From: Saccharina japonica
Taxonomy: Eukaryota; Sar; Phaeophyceae; Laminariales; Laminariaceae
Direction: 5' to 3'
Length of the DNA: 64,000 nucleotides
Assembly: GCA_008828725.1 (NCBI GenBank)
Contig: MEHQ01001881.1
Location: forward strand, 227,240 to 291,239
The position numbers and the translations under genes were made by a program. Each line of letters opens with the position of its first letter. Position 1 is the stretch's first letter. The notes under the pieces are model-generated. The model saw nothing but the letters and a program-made list of their open reading frames with translations. It had not been told where the DNA came from and ran no database searches. Positions 12,569 to 26,200 of this stretch are shown here, piece after piece.

Positions 12569-12584
12569 CTTACTACTACTACTG

Positions 12585-12622
<38 letters not shown>
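12569..12622. repeat. (ACT)n microsatellite
   Basis: An almost uninterrupted ACT/TAC trinucleotide run with one GTACT interruption near its start. It lies in the PPAN-RPN2 spacer. Confidence 0.9.
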
Positions 12623-12623
<1 letters not shown>

Positions 12624-12723
12624 CGCTGCTGCACTTTAATCTGGTACGGACCCCCAACTTGCACGATGTGGGCTGGTAAAAACATCCTTTTGTGGAGACG
12701 TTGAACGATGTGCCATACCAGGC

Positions 12724-13005
12724 GCGCCCTATGTGCAGGAGCAACCTGCAAAACGTTTTGTGCAGGCTGTGTGTGGTCAATTTCTACCTTGCCCGTCGAC
12801 CCAGACCAAGCCAACCCCAGACATAACCCGAACCCCAACCCTTTGGAGGGCACGAGGTCGGCAGGGGCAGCCACGCGGCTCCACCGCGTGTTTTGGTGGC
12901 GTTTTTCCAACAAAAAAACATGCGGCCCAAAAGGCCAGCTTCACCCATTAAAACCGGCATCCTGCACAAAACTTTTTGCAGGTTGCTCCTGCACATATAG
13001 GGTGC
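12724..13005. mobile_element. MITE with about 40-bp terminal inverted repeats
   Basis: The left end contains GTGCAGGAGCAACCTGCAAA followed by a TTTTGTGCAGG block (12732-12763). The complement of the right end (12963-12995) repeats it with one change in the middle. GC(G/A)CCCTAT lies just outside on both sides. The roughly 200-bp centre has no coding capacity. Confidence 0.8.
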
Positions 13006-13696
13006 GTCGTAGTACCATTACGTAGAATTGAGAGGTTGTCGACACCTTGTTTCTTGTTTCTGGGGTTTGCTACGTACATTGTTCACAACGTCTGCACAGG
13101 GATGTTTTTACGCCCACATCGCAAGGGGGGGGGTCCCAGCCACCTGTCTGTGCAGCTGATGTACTGATGTATGAACGACTGCTATTCGTACTGCTGTAAT
13201 AATGTACTCCCAACACGCCGTGAAACCACCACAGCACTTCGTAGCGCTTGCTCCGCGCGTGGAATACGTCCGCCGTACATATTTGTATCCGACGAGAGTA
13301 CAGAGTGCTACACGTATCACAACAATATTCTTGGCCATCAATGAAGTGGGTGGTACATACGAGTACGAGTTTCCACCTTCTACATACGGGTGATATATAC
13401 CAAGTACACCAGTATAATGAGATACCGCAGTCTGTTATAAAAACAAATGAAAAACAAAAAGAAAACACACCTGAAAGGTTCGTTGCAAAATCCCCTGTCC
13501 CCGGGTTTGTAATGTTGCAAAATGTTTTTCGTGGAGTCGATTTCGAGAGAGAGAGCAACAAGAACTGCGGCAAAGAGTACTCACCTAGGACTACAGCACT
13601 TCCACGTGCTTCACCACGTGTGCCAGTGCAGAAGCGTAGGAGCAGACGCCTGGGAATTGCGAGAACTGGTGCAGCGAAACCCGTTTGCCAGCCAGA

Positions 13697-16600
13697 ATGG
13701 CCGCTGTGATGACCATGTCGGTGGATTCCTCTTCTTCAGCACCTTCCTCGTCAGGTGATGCCCACTTTAGCTGTAGCTACCATTTCGGCCAGGTACACCG
13801 CCCGGATACATCTAGCAACCGACTCGTTGATGCCTAGAATTGATGCACTATATGGGTGTAGCACTATCTAGTTTGTATGTCTTTTCTCCGGTGTTCGCAA
13901 AGTCATATCGTCGTATTTTCTTGGCATCTCTTTGTTGACCGGTTAGCCGCCTCTCACACGTTCTATTAACTGCTGTACCAAGGTATAGCAGAGTAGACCG
14001 CATTCCAATGTGCAGCACAGGCCAGAACTGGCCCCGACGCTCAAACGCGGGAGCTACCGAACAATAGCAATTGCAGCGTGCCCAGGTCCTAGCATCCCAG
14101 GTATCCTATATGTCACCACGTCGCTACTCCAGAACCGACGAATCGACTCGCCGAACTTCGTACTGTTGTACTGCTGTGTTGTCGTACTCGTATCGTATGA
14201 TATACAATAGTAACGCCTGATGTTCTCTGGCTTGCTTCATATACTGCTGTTACACAACTCTTCCGCAGCGTCGGGGCTCATCTCGCTGCTCGAGGAGGAG
14301 AACGATGCACTACGCACGCACGCATTGCAGCGCTTGCACGAAGTCGTGGACCAGCACTGGGCTGAGGTCGCGGCGGTTGTGCCTTTAATCGAGGAACTCA
14401 GCGAAGACGACGCTTTCCCTGCCCGCGAACTGGCCGCCGCGGTGGCGAGCAAGTGCTTCTTCCACCTCGAGGAGTACAGCGACGCGCTCCGTCTCGCCCT
14501 CGGCGCCGGGCGGTACTTCGACGTCTCATCCAAGACGGAGTACGTCTCCACGATGGTGTCCAAGTGCATCGACCAGTACACGGCGCAGCGGACGGCTGTT
14601 TCCGGCGGGGGAGAGGACGCTGAGGCGGGGGAAGAGATGGACCCCCGAATGGAGGGCATCGTGGAGCGCATGTTCGAGCGGTGCTACGCCGACGGCGAGT
14701 TCACCCAGGCCATGGGGATCGCGCTGGAGGCGCGCAGGCTAGACAAGGTGGAGGAAACGATCCGACAGGCGACCGACAAGCCGGCCCTACTGACGTACAC
14801 CTTCGATGTTTGCCAGACCTTGGTCACCTCCCGAGACACCCGGCTCAAGGTGCTGGCCATTCTGGTGGCGATGCACCGTCTTGTGCCCGAGCCCGATCAT
14901 GTTGCCGTGTGCAAGTGCCTGCAATTCCTTGGCGAGGTGCGTTCTTCTTGTCTTTCTTACTACATACCGGTACCAGGTGTACCTTGTACTCGTTGAGAGT
15001 ACCGGGTACCGTTAGATGGCTCTTGATCCTCTTGCTGCTGTGCAAGTAGACTCCAGCAGTAGATGTTGGGCAGAACAGCTGGACTCCAGCTCGGCTTGGG
15101 AGTCACGGCTGGCGTATTTGTGGTGTACCAGGCACATTATAATGACGATTGGGATTCGTCGATGAGTGTAATCTATTTAAGTCACTATTTATAGGGAGTA
15201 CAGAAGGTTTTGAGCCCGCTTGAAACAGCGCTTTGCGGAATCTGGCTCAATGCATGTTGCCGTACGAACAAACCTGCTCGTACTCGTCATGGCATCCTAT
15301 CCTACGTGTTTGTAGTGATATTGCGGCATTACGGCTAAACACCTGCGCCTCTGCCGACGGAAACACCCCTGCCTTTGTCACCATCAGGTCCGCGTACAGC
15401 AGTAGCGCCTCTAACCTGTACCAGGTACCTGGTACATACTTAAAATACGCAGTGTTTGTGAGCGGAACGTAGTTGGGGTAAAAATATGTACCAGGTATGC
15501 CTTATTTCGTGTTGCAAATGCACAGGGGCACGCACGCACCTTCGTGGGCGCATCGCACATCGCAGGATATCATGTTTATATCATGTGCACCGGTAGTCGG
15601 CTTCAACCAGCATACCATGCCCGAAGTTTACGCAGTCTCCTCGGAAAATGGAGGGTTACATGAACGGCACGAGTGTACCTATTGCCTCTTGCCTACTGCG
15701 CCTTGCATAACGCCACACCACCGCTCAAACACCGCAATGATCCATCAATCCGCAGGCGGCCCAGGTGGCAGAGGTGCTGAAGGGGCTCTTGCGTGGCTCC
15801 GATGAGTCGTCCCTTCTGGCGTACCAGATAGCTTTCGACCTTGTGGAGTCCGAGCACCAGCACTTCGTCATGGAGGTCAACAAGCACTTGCCACAAAAGA
15901 CGCCAGCGCCCGCAACTGCGGACGCAGCGGCGGAGACGCCTGACAGCGCGGAGGCAGCAGCAGGGGAAGGGGCACCAGCAGCAGCAGCAGCGAGCGAAGC
16001 AGCAGGAGCGCCACCGGCGGCGGCGGCGGCGGCTGGTGCTAGTGGTATGGAGCTCGATGGCGAAGGTGGGGGGGAGCCTGAGGAAAGCGAGGAGTTTGTG
16101 GGGCGTATGGACAAGCTGAGGCAGGTGCTGGTGGATGGCTTTGGCATCGACCTCTCGTTGAACTTCCTCTACAAGATGAACAAGACGGACCTCTTGCTCA
16201 TGAAGACCATCAAGGGAGCATTGGAAACCCGCAACAGCGTTCTCCACAACGTCACCGTCGTCGCGCATGGGTACATGCAGGCAGGGACGACGGTGAGTTG
16301 TCTACGCCGTGGTCTGTCGTGGGCTCGCCGATTACGCGAACGTTGAGCTCGTCGGCGGTTGCTGATCAAATCAGAGGGCACCGTGCTTGCACGAGGCCGT
16401 CGTGTAGACCGTAACGTGATAAACTTTTCCCGCGTGCCAACATAGAACGGTAGTGCGCGGTCGGTGTTTAGTTGTCGGATGTTTAGTTCGACAGGCGGTG
16501 GTGTGCGTGGTTGGCGCTTTCCCACATAAGTGTCCACCTTTGCCAAGCGCCACACCCTGGTACGTAGCGTACCCCAAGAGTGGGGCTACTTTACCTTCCA

Positions 16601-19600
16601 TCACGAAGGTTCTGTCATTTATTGGCCTGACGCGGCCAAATATTGAAGTATTTGCGCATAGTGCGGGTTAGAGATTCAAAGGTTATTTCGAACAACGTAT
16701 GAAGACTTTTCCTTTGTAGCTATTACGGGGGAACATACTGTAGTGGTTGAACCAAATATGGTTCACAAACATAGGGGGATATGTGCTTCCTGGGTCCATC
16801 GTGGGTTCTGATTACTCTTCTTACTACATATGCCCACCCCGTAATTGAACTTACCGATTTTGTCAACGCCATCGTACATGATAAGAAGAGAAAGGGAGCT
16901 CGTGCTATCTCTGAGGGCGTTCGAACGTTGGAACGCCTACCTTCCGAGAATGGGACGGCCGACGGCGCCTTGTTTTGCTTCGCCCGGATTAAGCGGGCCT
17001 TTCTAGCAAAAGCCAGCCCCCGCGTAGACACGGGCGAGAGATTAAACCGTCTGTTACTTGTTGTGTTTTCCGTCGTGGTTGACGTGTTGATGTTAGACTG
17101 TCTGCTTAATCCTCATCGCGATTGCGATACTCGCCACTCCTCCACGATTGGCCAGGTGGATACCTTCCTTCGTGACAACCTTGACTGGATGGGACGTGCG
17201 AGCAACTGGGCCAAATTCACCGCCACCGCGAGCATCGGTGTGGTCCACCGCGGCCACATGAAGGAGAGCATGAGCCTCCTGCAGCCCTATTTGCCGCAGG
17301 GGGGAGTGAGCGCTCTGCCCTACAGCGAGGGCGGCGCCCTGTACGCGTTGGGTCTGATCCACTCCAACAAGGGAAGCGACGGCAACGCGGAGGTGTGTTT
17401 GAACACGAACGCCGGTATCGATCGGTCAGTTGTTGTGCCAGCAAGCGGACCCACCCGTTCTTGATTGCACGAATATTGATAGTTGTGTGATACTCGTGGG
17501 AAATTGTGGTTGGGTTGCGAGATGTTTGTGCGACAGAGAGTGAGAGATCCGGACTGTTACGTATGTTCTGTTTAGTTTTCATGTTCATAAGACCACCTAT
17601 TGGCACAGTCCGTCAACCCCTATGCACTATTGGCGTGTGTACGGTATCATAGACGTCTTGGTTTTTTATCCGGTGTGGTCAACACTTTAACGGTATGTTG
17701 TTTGTTGTGTTCTTCGGTCGCCTCAGGTGATCAGTTATCTGCGAGAGGCGTTGCGCAACGCTGGCACCAACGAGACCGTTCAGCACGGGGCTTGCCTGGG
17801 GCTAGGACTGGCCTCCATGGCGACGGGAGGGGCAGAGCTCTACGATGACCTTAAAAACACCCTCTACACCGACAGCGCCAATGCTGGCGAGGCTGCCGCG
17901 TACGCGATCGGCTTGAGCATGCTCGGCAAGGGCGGGACAACTCCGGAGTCGCAAACCGCGCTTGAGGAGATGATCGCCTACGCGCACGACACAGCCCACG
18001 AGAAGATCATCCGTGGGTTGGCCATGGGCATCGCGCTCACCCTCTACAGGTGATTTGAGTCGCATCATGCAGTCGCGGTCGGAGAGAAGAGTGTCCTTGT
18101 ATCATTGCTTTATCCAGCTTCTTAGCATGTTCAGGTTGACCTCAGTGGTATCGACTCGATAGCGTCATGTCCTACTCGGGGTGGCTTGGCTTGAGGTGGA
18201 GTTGGGATTGGGGTGAGGCAGCACATGGGTGGGTGGGTGGGTGGGTTGTGGTTTTGTGGGTGGGTGTGTTGTGTGTGAATAGGGTCCAGTATTACCCGTG
18301 TGATATGTGAGTAATACTCTGTCTTGACCTTGTGCATGCTTTCTTCACATCGGGATGGATGAGGATTATTGTTGATCTGACGCGGCTTCCCACATGCCTG
18401 CGCGCATTCCCCCACGCTTCATTCGTACAGTCAAGAAGAGGCGGCTGAAGGCACTATCGAGCAGCTCGCCAGGGACCGCGATCCTATCTTGCGCTACGGC
18501 GCCATGTATGCCATTGGAATGGCGTACTGCGGGACGTCCAACAACAACGCCATCCGGCGACTGTTGCACGTCGCTGTTTCGGACGTGAGCGACGACGTCC
18601 GGCTGGCGGCTGTGACCTGCCTCGGGTTCGTCCTCTTCCGAACACCAGAGCAGGTATCGTACCTCGTACCTGGTATCAATCATAACACAGTAGTTAGTTG
18701 TCTTCTGCGTGTCCACCTGCTTCTTTTGAGGGAGGAATGAAGGGCATTCTGCGTTTTGCTTGTGTTTTGTGCCACTTAGCCGCCGAAAGGGGTTGGCTTG
18801 GATGCGCTCACGTGGTTGACGCTAAGCTTGAATAAAAGAACCTTGAATCATGTTGGTATTCTGCGTGAAATATTGCCGCCGTCGTTGCCAAGTCGCTTAC
18901 AGCAGTATTATTAATAGTGTTTATGTCGAGTCCGCTGAGGGGTAACTATACTGTACTAATGTACTGTCCTGTCCTGTTCTGTACTGTAGGATCATTCCCG
19001 GCGGGAGGCACATATTTGTGCTGTTTTCCTTGCCGTAGCTGACCAAACGTCCAGCAGCTCACCCCGGCTTTCCTCTAGGTTTCAGTCAGCACATGTTGCG
19101 AATTTCGCACATTTTTTTAGATGTAAAAATGGTTTATAATAGTTGTTAGCTAAGACGCGTGATCCCTTCGAAACGTATCCACCCCCTTACACGCACCCTA
19201 TGGCCGTGCGATTGTCCTCAAACCCTCATATGATACGTGCATGAACCAATTGTCCTCACATATATCACACTTGCACTGCTCTTGCTATTTTTTGTTGTGC
19301 AGGTACCCCGACTCGTTTCTCTTTTGGCTGAATCGTTCAACGCGCACATGCGGTTCGGGTCTTGCCTGGCAATTGGCATCAGCTGCGCGGGGACGGGGTC
19401 TCGCGAAGCTATGGATGTGCTGGAGCCGATGATGGAGGATGTCGTCGACTTCGTCAGACAGGTGAATCAAATTAACCGTACTCGAGTATTTGTTTGCCTC
19501 GTGCGTACTGTTCGTCGGTAGTAGGCTGTGGCCCTAAACCCACGTATAGCCCCGCAGCTGACCTTGCAGGCACTGGGTGCGGTGCGGAAGTCGCGTCGAG

Positions 19601-21717
19601 CTCCTTGTCAAATAATACACACGTCGGATAGATCATCTACAGACAGATCATCTACAGATAGATCTAGATCCTAACCTGCCGCTGTGATATGGTGTGCAGG
19701 ATCATCTGCTGTGTAGTACATATCCAACCCAGGAAACATGCCTTAGATTATGCAAATTATATGGCTCCCACCCGACAACGTGAGCTAGATCATACAGACC
19801 ATACAGATCATCTATCAGATATCTGCCCTGAACGATGTAGATTATCACGTGGGAATGATCTATCTGATATGCACCATCTGTATCATCTGTTCGAGGTGTG
19901 CAATATGACTTACTACCCCGCTCTTTGGTAAGCGTGATATTATATATACGAGGTAGTGAGGTTTTGATATGCCGTTTCTCCTTGAAGAAACGCCATGATA
20001 TCATTTTTTGCGTATTGAGACCTGCCAATTGATATGGATAGGTCTGTATTGCCTAGCCCGGCACATCGCCTGTCCGAGTACATCCATTCTAGAAATGTCG
20101 GTTTATTATTTCGGTATGTCAAGTGTCACTCGCATGTTGATTGTGTACGGTAGCCTTCTGTTTGATACCATAGGGCACTTGTAGCGTTTTGCTTGCTCGA
20201 TTCCTGACACCCCTGCCTCTAACCTGACAACTCCATTATTGATTGATTGATGTACTATTTAGGGTGCGCTGATTGCGATGGCGATGGTGCTGATGCAGCA
20301 ATCGGAAGCGCGCATCCCCAAGGTGAAGGCGTTCCGCACCAAGCTGGCGACCATCGTGTCAGACAAGCACCAGAGCACCATGACCAAGATGGGCGCTATC
20401 ATGGCCAGCGGGATCATGGAGGCAGGGGGGCGCAACGTGACCATCACGATGCAGTCCCGCGCTGGGTTCACGAAGATGTCATCGGTCGTGGGCCTCGCCG
20501 TGTGGTGCCAGTACTGGTACTGGTACCCTCTCATGCACTTCTTGCCGCTCGCCTTCACTCCCACCACGCACATCGGACTCAACAAAGACTTCAAGATGCC
20601 CAACAACTACGAGGCCACGTGCGAGGCGCGCCCGAGCCACTTCTCGTACCCGAAGAAGCTAGAGGAGAAGAAGGAGGAGAAGAAGGAGCGGGTTACCACG
20701 GTTACCCTCAGCACCACCGCCAAAGCCAAGGCCCGCGAAGCCCGCAAGGAGTTGAGCACCACCAAGAAGGAGGATGGGGACGCCGGGCGATCGACTGCGT
20801 CCGGGGCGGGCGACATGGAAGTTCAGGCTGAGAAGAGCGGCGTGGAGGAGGAGAAGGGCGCGGCTGGGGACGAGGAAAAGGAAGGGGCGAAGGAGGAAGG
20901 GGCAAAGGAGGCAAAGGAGGAGGGGGCGAAGCCCAAGAGGGAGCCCGAGGCTTTAAGCTTTAAGATCAAAAACCCCGCGAGAGTCACGCCAACCCAGGAG
21001 CCTTTCGTGCACTTCGATCTTGAGCAGAGGTGTGTGTGTTTCCCTTTGACAACCCTTGTTCCACGCAGCGTGTATGTAAAGCAGTTCGTTCGACATTCAC
21101 GCACGTGTTGTACAAAACGCGATATGAAATTGTAAACAATGCATGCATGTTGTTAGCGTGGAAGCACGATTTTATGCGCGGTAGACATGGTACAAAGTCC
21201 AGAGGCCGGTTCGGCCTATTGACGCGTCCGCGGTCTCACAGGAGCACCTTTGGTGACCTTTGGGTACTCTAGCAATACGGCAACCGTTGTGTACTACGAC
21301 ATATTTAAATTGACAAGACACCAGTGTTTACTTTTTGTGGAAATTAAATGTGGCGAGCTCAAGCTTTACCCTGTACGGTATACTTCACGCATCCGCCGAA
21401 GGATGAATAAAATCTAATACTTGATTAAAATTGATACCACCTACTACCTTGCCCTGTCTGCGTCACCCCCCGTTCTATTCGTCTATGTATTAATCTGTGC
21501 ATCATTTGACAGGTATGTCCCAGTGCGAAAATCGGGAAAGCCTTTGGGGATCATCATGCTATTGGATCGCATGCCGGATGAGCCAGAGGACGTGGCTATG
21601 GTTGAGGCCCCTTCCACCGGCCCAGACGGGGAGGAGGCAGACCCGCCGGAGCCATTCGAGTGGACCCCAGGGGGTGTAGGGAAGCCTATTCCAGCCTCGA
21701 CAAGTACAAAGGCGTGA
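13697..21717 (+). CDS. PSMD1: 26S proteasome regulatory subunit RPN2 (PSMD1)
   Basis: The largest scaffold of the 19S base, carrying proteasome/cyclosome repeats; it docks RPN13 at its C-terminus. Nine in-frame exons: 13697-13754, 14269-14936, 15756-16292, 17156-17392, 17727-18049, 18431-18653, 19303-19461, 20263-21029 and 21513-21717, giving 1058 aa (yeast and human are about 950). Diagnostic blocks include [74 protein letters not shown] and [11 protein letters not shown]. Extra length comes from an Ala-rich insertion (about residues 290-352) and a Lys/Glu-rich segment with low-complexity repeats (about 868-965). The tail keeps PPEPFEW, matching the PPEPFEY RPN13-binding end, but is followed by about 16 more residues. 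The ATG at 13697 opens a Ser-rich leader that splices in phase to [10 protein letters not shown]. Introns hold a GGGT run (18219-18247) and a MITE relative (19618-19900). Confidence 0.96.
18219..18270 (+). repeat. GGGT-rich run
   Basis: Several consecutive GGGT units followed by further GGGTGGGTG, inside an RPN2 intron (18050-18430). The sense strand could form a G-quadruplex in the pre-mRNA. Confidence 0.8.
19618..19900. mobile_element. Non-autonomous TIR element, copy 2 (without nested insertion)
   Basis: Inside an RPN2 intron, inverted relative to copy 1 at 1544-2063. It begins CACACGTCGG and ends TCGAGGTGTG, with AGATCATCTACAG subterminal repeats. It lacks the 192-bp insert present in copy 1. 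No clear target duplication was found. Confidence 0.75.
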
Positions 21718-23270
21718 TCGAGAGGGGGATATTTTTGCTTGTAGGCTGCCTAGACAATAGACGCTGTGGGCTGGCTACGTACGTACCTGGTAGTTTTGTT
21801 GCGGTGTAGTCGCGTGGTGGGGCTGCGACGATTGGGGGTCGGGGTGGGTTGGGGGTTGGGGCGGGGTGTGAAGGGTTTTTGTTTTGGCATGATGATGATG
21901 ATCTTTTTTCTCTGATGGTGGCTTGGTGGAATTGATGTGCTTGGTTGCCGTTCGCGCTCAATTTATTATCGTGGAAAATACTGAAATGACTCAATGAAAA
22001 GCCTCGTACACATACTCGTCCAAAGTACAGCTATATTTGTGACCTGGTGAATGAAGCAAATAAGGCAAGAGGCATGTGGTGATGAGTTCCAAACGCCCTA
22101 CGCGCGTGTATGCGTAGGTGTGATATGATAGGTAGCTTCGCTGTGCGGGAGGGTGCAAGCCAAAAGTGCCTTCTCAGACTAATGCTCGTCATGCACTTTT
22201 GGGCATTTGATCGTGATGTATGGAGGGTTTACCGAGGCTGCCGGTGACAGCGAGCACGCCCAGCAGCTCTATCACCATCAGTTGTTCATTATTTCCACAT
22301 GACTCGTACATCATCACGGAAACAATGCGGGATATCACCCGACAGATCTAGATTATTGTATAATGCGACAATGCTGCCTGCACGCAACACCAAAACTTAT
22401 TTTTTGTGTGTCTCTGCCGCATTTATTTGTTTGAGCATTTTAGATCGTTTACTGCTGTCACAGCAGTTTGTTTTGAGTCCTGCCCTCTGGTATAATCATA
22501 CGGTACGACGCACATTTTTTAGTTTCAAAGCAAAGGTCAGGGAACGGCTCCGGAGTCAATGGTAAACGCTACTGTAGACGCCCCGACGGACGTATTATAC
22601 CATCAGCATCAGGGGGCTTGCTTGGCATCATGGCGCCCCCTCCCTCTCCCCGCCCCTGTGGTCCTCCACACAGTCCGACAATAATGGAAGAAGTGTAAAT
22701 CCCCATTGTTGCATTAATACGAACTAAAAATTGACATGGTGTAATCATACAGCCGCCAACAGACTGAGGTAAACGGCAGGCCTCCTATAAGAGCTGCAAG
22801 GGGGGGCTCGCGACTCTCTCCCCGGACGTTGTCCTGCGGAAAACCGAGGGTGAGTACGTACGAAAGATAACTCGGAGGGTGGCGTTGATATCTCGGGAAA
22901 TTAAATCAGTACGATCTCGTACGTATGTGGGAGCCATGCCTCGTCCAACCTGCACCGTGTACCTTGCTGATGGGACCAATTCCATACTTTTGTATAGTCC
23001 CTGGTGTGGTTCCCGTCACTGTGATCGTCCTTGAGTACCTGTACCCAGACGTACAACTGTAGTAATAGTACGCATCACACGATGGCATATAGGTATCATA
23101 CACACGAGACGAGATAAACAAATAATTTTTCTGACATCCAAAAACAAAAAAAAACGTAACTGCTACGGAGATCGAGGTATCGTAGATCCCGTTTAAAGTA
23201 TTTCGGGCGATGCGTCGTGCGCAACTACTAAAATAAACAGGAGGTAGCACATCTACGAGGGCGAAAACAT
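21718..23270. other. Spacer between RPN2 and the TRAF/LamG gene
   Basis: No conserved gene seen. It should contain the RPN2 3' untranslated region and the promoter of the next gene. A GGGGTTGGG-like G-rich stretch lies at about 21836-21870. Confidence 0.5.
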
Positions 23271-26200
23271 ATGGCCGTCGACGGAAGCACAGGCGGAGGC
23301 ATGGCCGTAGGGCTAGCTGAGACGATGACCGTGCCCTCGGCCGCAGCCATCATCGATCCTACGGGTAGTAGTACCTCTCAGTCATCGGTCAACATTGATC
23401 ACCTCAGAAGGTACGTATGATGAATCGTGCTGTCGATCAGTTCTCTTTCTTCGTGATCTACTGCTGCTGTACGAGTACAAACAGTACATGCACCCAACTT
23501 CCAGACACCAATAGCAGGCACGTACGGGTGCTGCTGTGCTGTATACAAGTGTACCTGGTACCTGGTAAGGCGTATACCTGACGCCAACGCTTTCGCCGCG
23601 GCCGTCCGAGGTGCTAATACTCTACTGCTGCAGTACTTCGAGGTATAGTAGTATCACTGCTTTGCTGTACCAGGTATGTACGTATCTGTCTGGACACACA
23701 TGATACAAACCCATCCGACGAACGTTTGTATGCGCGACGGTACGATCCGAACACGACAGGAGCGGCAAGATCGCGATATGGCCTTATATCATGCGCGAAC
23801 TGCCGCTTTCTCCTGTCGAGGCTTTGCGCGTGGAGCTTCGCTTGAAGGGTTTGAAGGGCGGGCGGCAACGACCGGAAACGGCCCCCACGGTAGCACCGGA
23901 GAAAAATAGTGTCATCTACTACCCTGCATGCCTAGCATCAGACGACAATACTAGCGAGCGAAAAGGAGGGCCGCACACGAGACCAAACCTCGAAGCGCCG
24001 ATCGGATTCACGCTAGACTTGGACTCGAAGACTCGCATTAGTTCAAGAAGCGGTATGCTCTCTCCGTCTGCATGGACATCGCAAGAAAGAGCAGCGGGCA
24101 GTGATGCGTCGCCGGGCAGACTAGTCCCCGGCATCATGGATACCAAAATTCGCCGATTGCAGTGCGATCGTCGCCCCGCATCGGCATCGGGTGGGGCGCG
24201 TCGTCGACCCAGGCACCTACCATCACAGACTTCGTCGCAGGCTTCTCTGTTGCACTTCGCGACGGACGATTACGCGGAGTGTCCATCAGGCTGTGGAGAA
24301 GAGATACGGCTTCAAGATCTGCAGGAGCATCAGAAATCATTTTGCGCTTCGAGGTGGGCTCATTCCTAACATGTACCAGAGGTACATACCACACATACAA
24401 CGCATACCACACATACACTGGACCACTCATACACCACATACAACACATACAACACATACAATGCATTTCACACATACCACACATACCACACACAACATAT
24501 CACAGTCACCACACATACCACACACAGCAGTACCACATGTACCACGTAGTAGTATTTATACGAGTAGCGGTACTGGCAAGGGCCATTCTTACCGGAGCCA
24601 TGAATTTCCAAAAATTCTATATATTGTTTCGCGCAATTTTCTGTGTTTCCATTTTTTTCCATTTTTTTCCCCCATGTCTCGGAACGCGAAGCCTTCCAAA
24701 TAAACTGAGGCTTAGCTCGATTTTTTTTTGTGAACGCCGGATATACTGACATGGCTGCCTTGCTCGTATGTATCCGTCTTTCGCTTGCCAGGTATGTGGA
24801 CTGCTTAATGCCAGGATGTTCGACTATGGTCCAGGCCAGATTCCTGGGTGCCCACTTGAGGCGTGAATGCGTGGAAAGAAGAAAGCAGCGCATTCTTGCA
24901 GAAAAAGGCAAGGCGCTAGAGAGTGACATCGCTTGTGATGGGTGCGGTGACACGATGCCCCGCAAACACCTGAGGGCGCACCGTGCAAGCGGCTGTCCGA
25001 TGCGGCTGGTTCGGTGCTCGAAACCTGGCTGTACAAGCGTGGTCACAATGGATTCTCTCGCAGACCACCAGAAGAAAGACTGCGTCGTGGCCAAGCGAAA
25101 CGCTGCGCTAGCGGAGAAGGCCAAGGGTAAGCCGACCACGGAAGAGTGCCCCGCGTGTCACGAAACAGTAGCGGTATCTCTTTTTCGCAGGCACGCTGCC
25201 GACGAGTGTTCCATGAGGGTGGTGCCCTGCCCGAACAGGGACCTGGGGTGTGAGGAGGAGTTCCCGGCAGAGGAGACTGCCTCCCACCTCCGAACACAGT
25301 GCGTTGTCCAAAACGACCGTATCGAACAAGCCTCCAGGTACGCGCTGCGCCGTCAGCGCGTCCAGTGCTCCGGGTGCGGGTACATGGTGGTTCTCCAGCA
25401 CCTACCTCGCCACCAGCGAGAGAAGTGTCCGAACCGCCGCGTGCCGTGCAAGCACTGGAAACTCGGATGTCCAGTCATGCTACGCCTGTCGGCGATGGAA
25501 GATCACACCAAGGTCGATCGTCTCCTGGACCCGCGTTCTTGCCTAGTGTTCGACAGTGGGAAGGCGTATATCGCGCTAGGGGAAGACGACCGAAAGCCCC
25601 CATGGACGGCGGAGATGTGGATTTGGCGTCCGGGTTTGGTCGAAGGCACCCGCGAGAAGACGCGCACAGCTCTGAAAGCGCTGTGGGAATTCCAACGGGC
25701 AAGGGGTAAGCTGGAGGTAACGGAGCGGCGCCTGGCTTTGCTCGAGCCCCTGCTTCTCGAGGTGGCAGCCCGAGCCGCGAGAGAACGATCGGAAGAGGCA
25801 GAAGAGTCCAGGAAAAAACTCACGGACGAGATGATCGTTGCCGCCACGATGCGCGACGACGCTAAGGTCGACCTCGTAGTGTCTATCATAGTCCTGTCGA
25901 ATAGTTTGACCTCGGCTACCAGGGGGGTTGAGGAAATCACCGCACACAATCGATTGCGCGGTTTCGACCGACTGTCACTCGGGAGCACCCCGTGGTATGC
26001 CGCCGCCCCTAGCCCTCACATAGCTAGTGGCGGTGGCGGTGGCGTGGCGGGGGGAGGATCGGGTCGTGATGGGCGGGAGCTTGGGGGAAATCCGCCAGTT
26101 GTCTCAGATCAGCCACCTTCATCCCTCGCTCTGCCGGTGTCACCAGGGGATAACCAGACGGTGGCTCCATCAACCGAGATAGAGGGGGAAGAAAATGTTT

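Larger units (their letters stand above)
11739..13696. other. Spacer between PPAN and RPN2
   Basis: No gene recognised. It holds a trinucleotide microsatellite (12569-12622) and a 282-bp inverted-repeat element (12724-13005). The part near 13696 should contain the RPN2 promoter and leader. Confidence 0.6.

Noticed and set aside
24162-24749. 195-codon frame rich in His/Thr/Tyr
   Set aside because: It is created by the CACATAC microsatellite in an intron, with no conserved motif.
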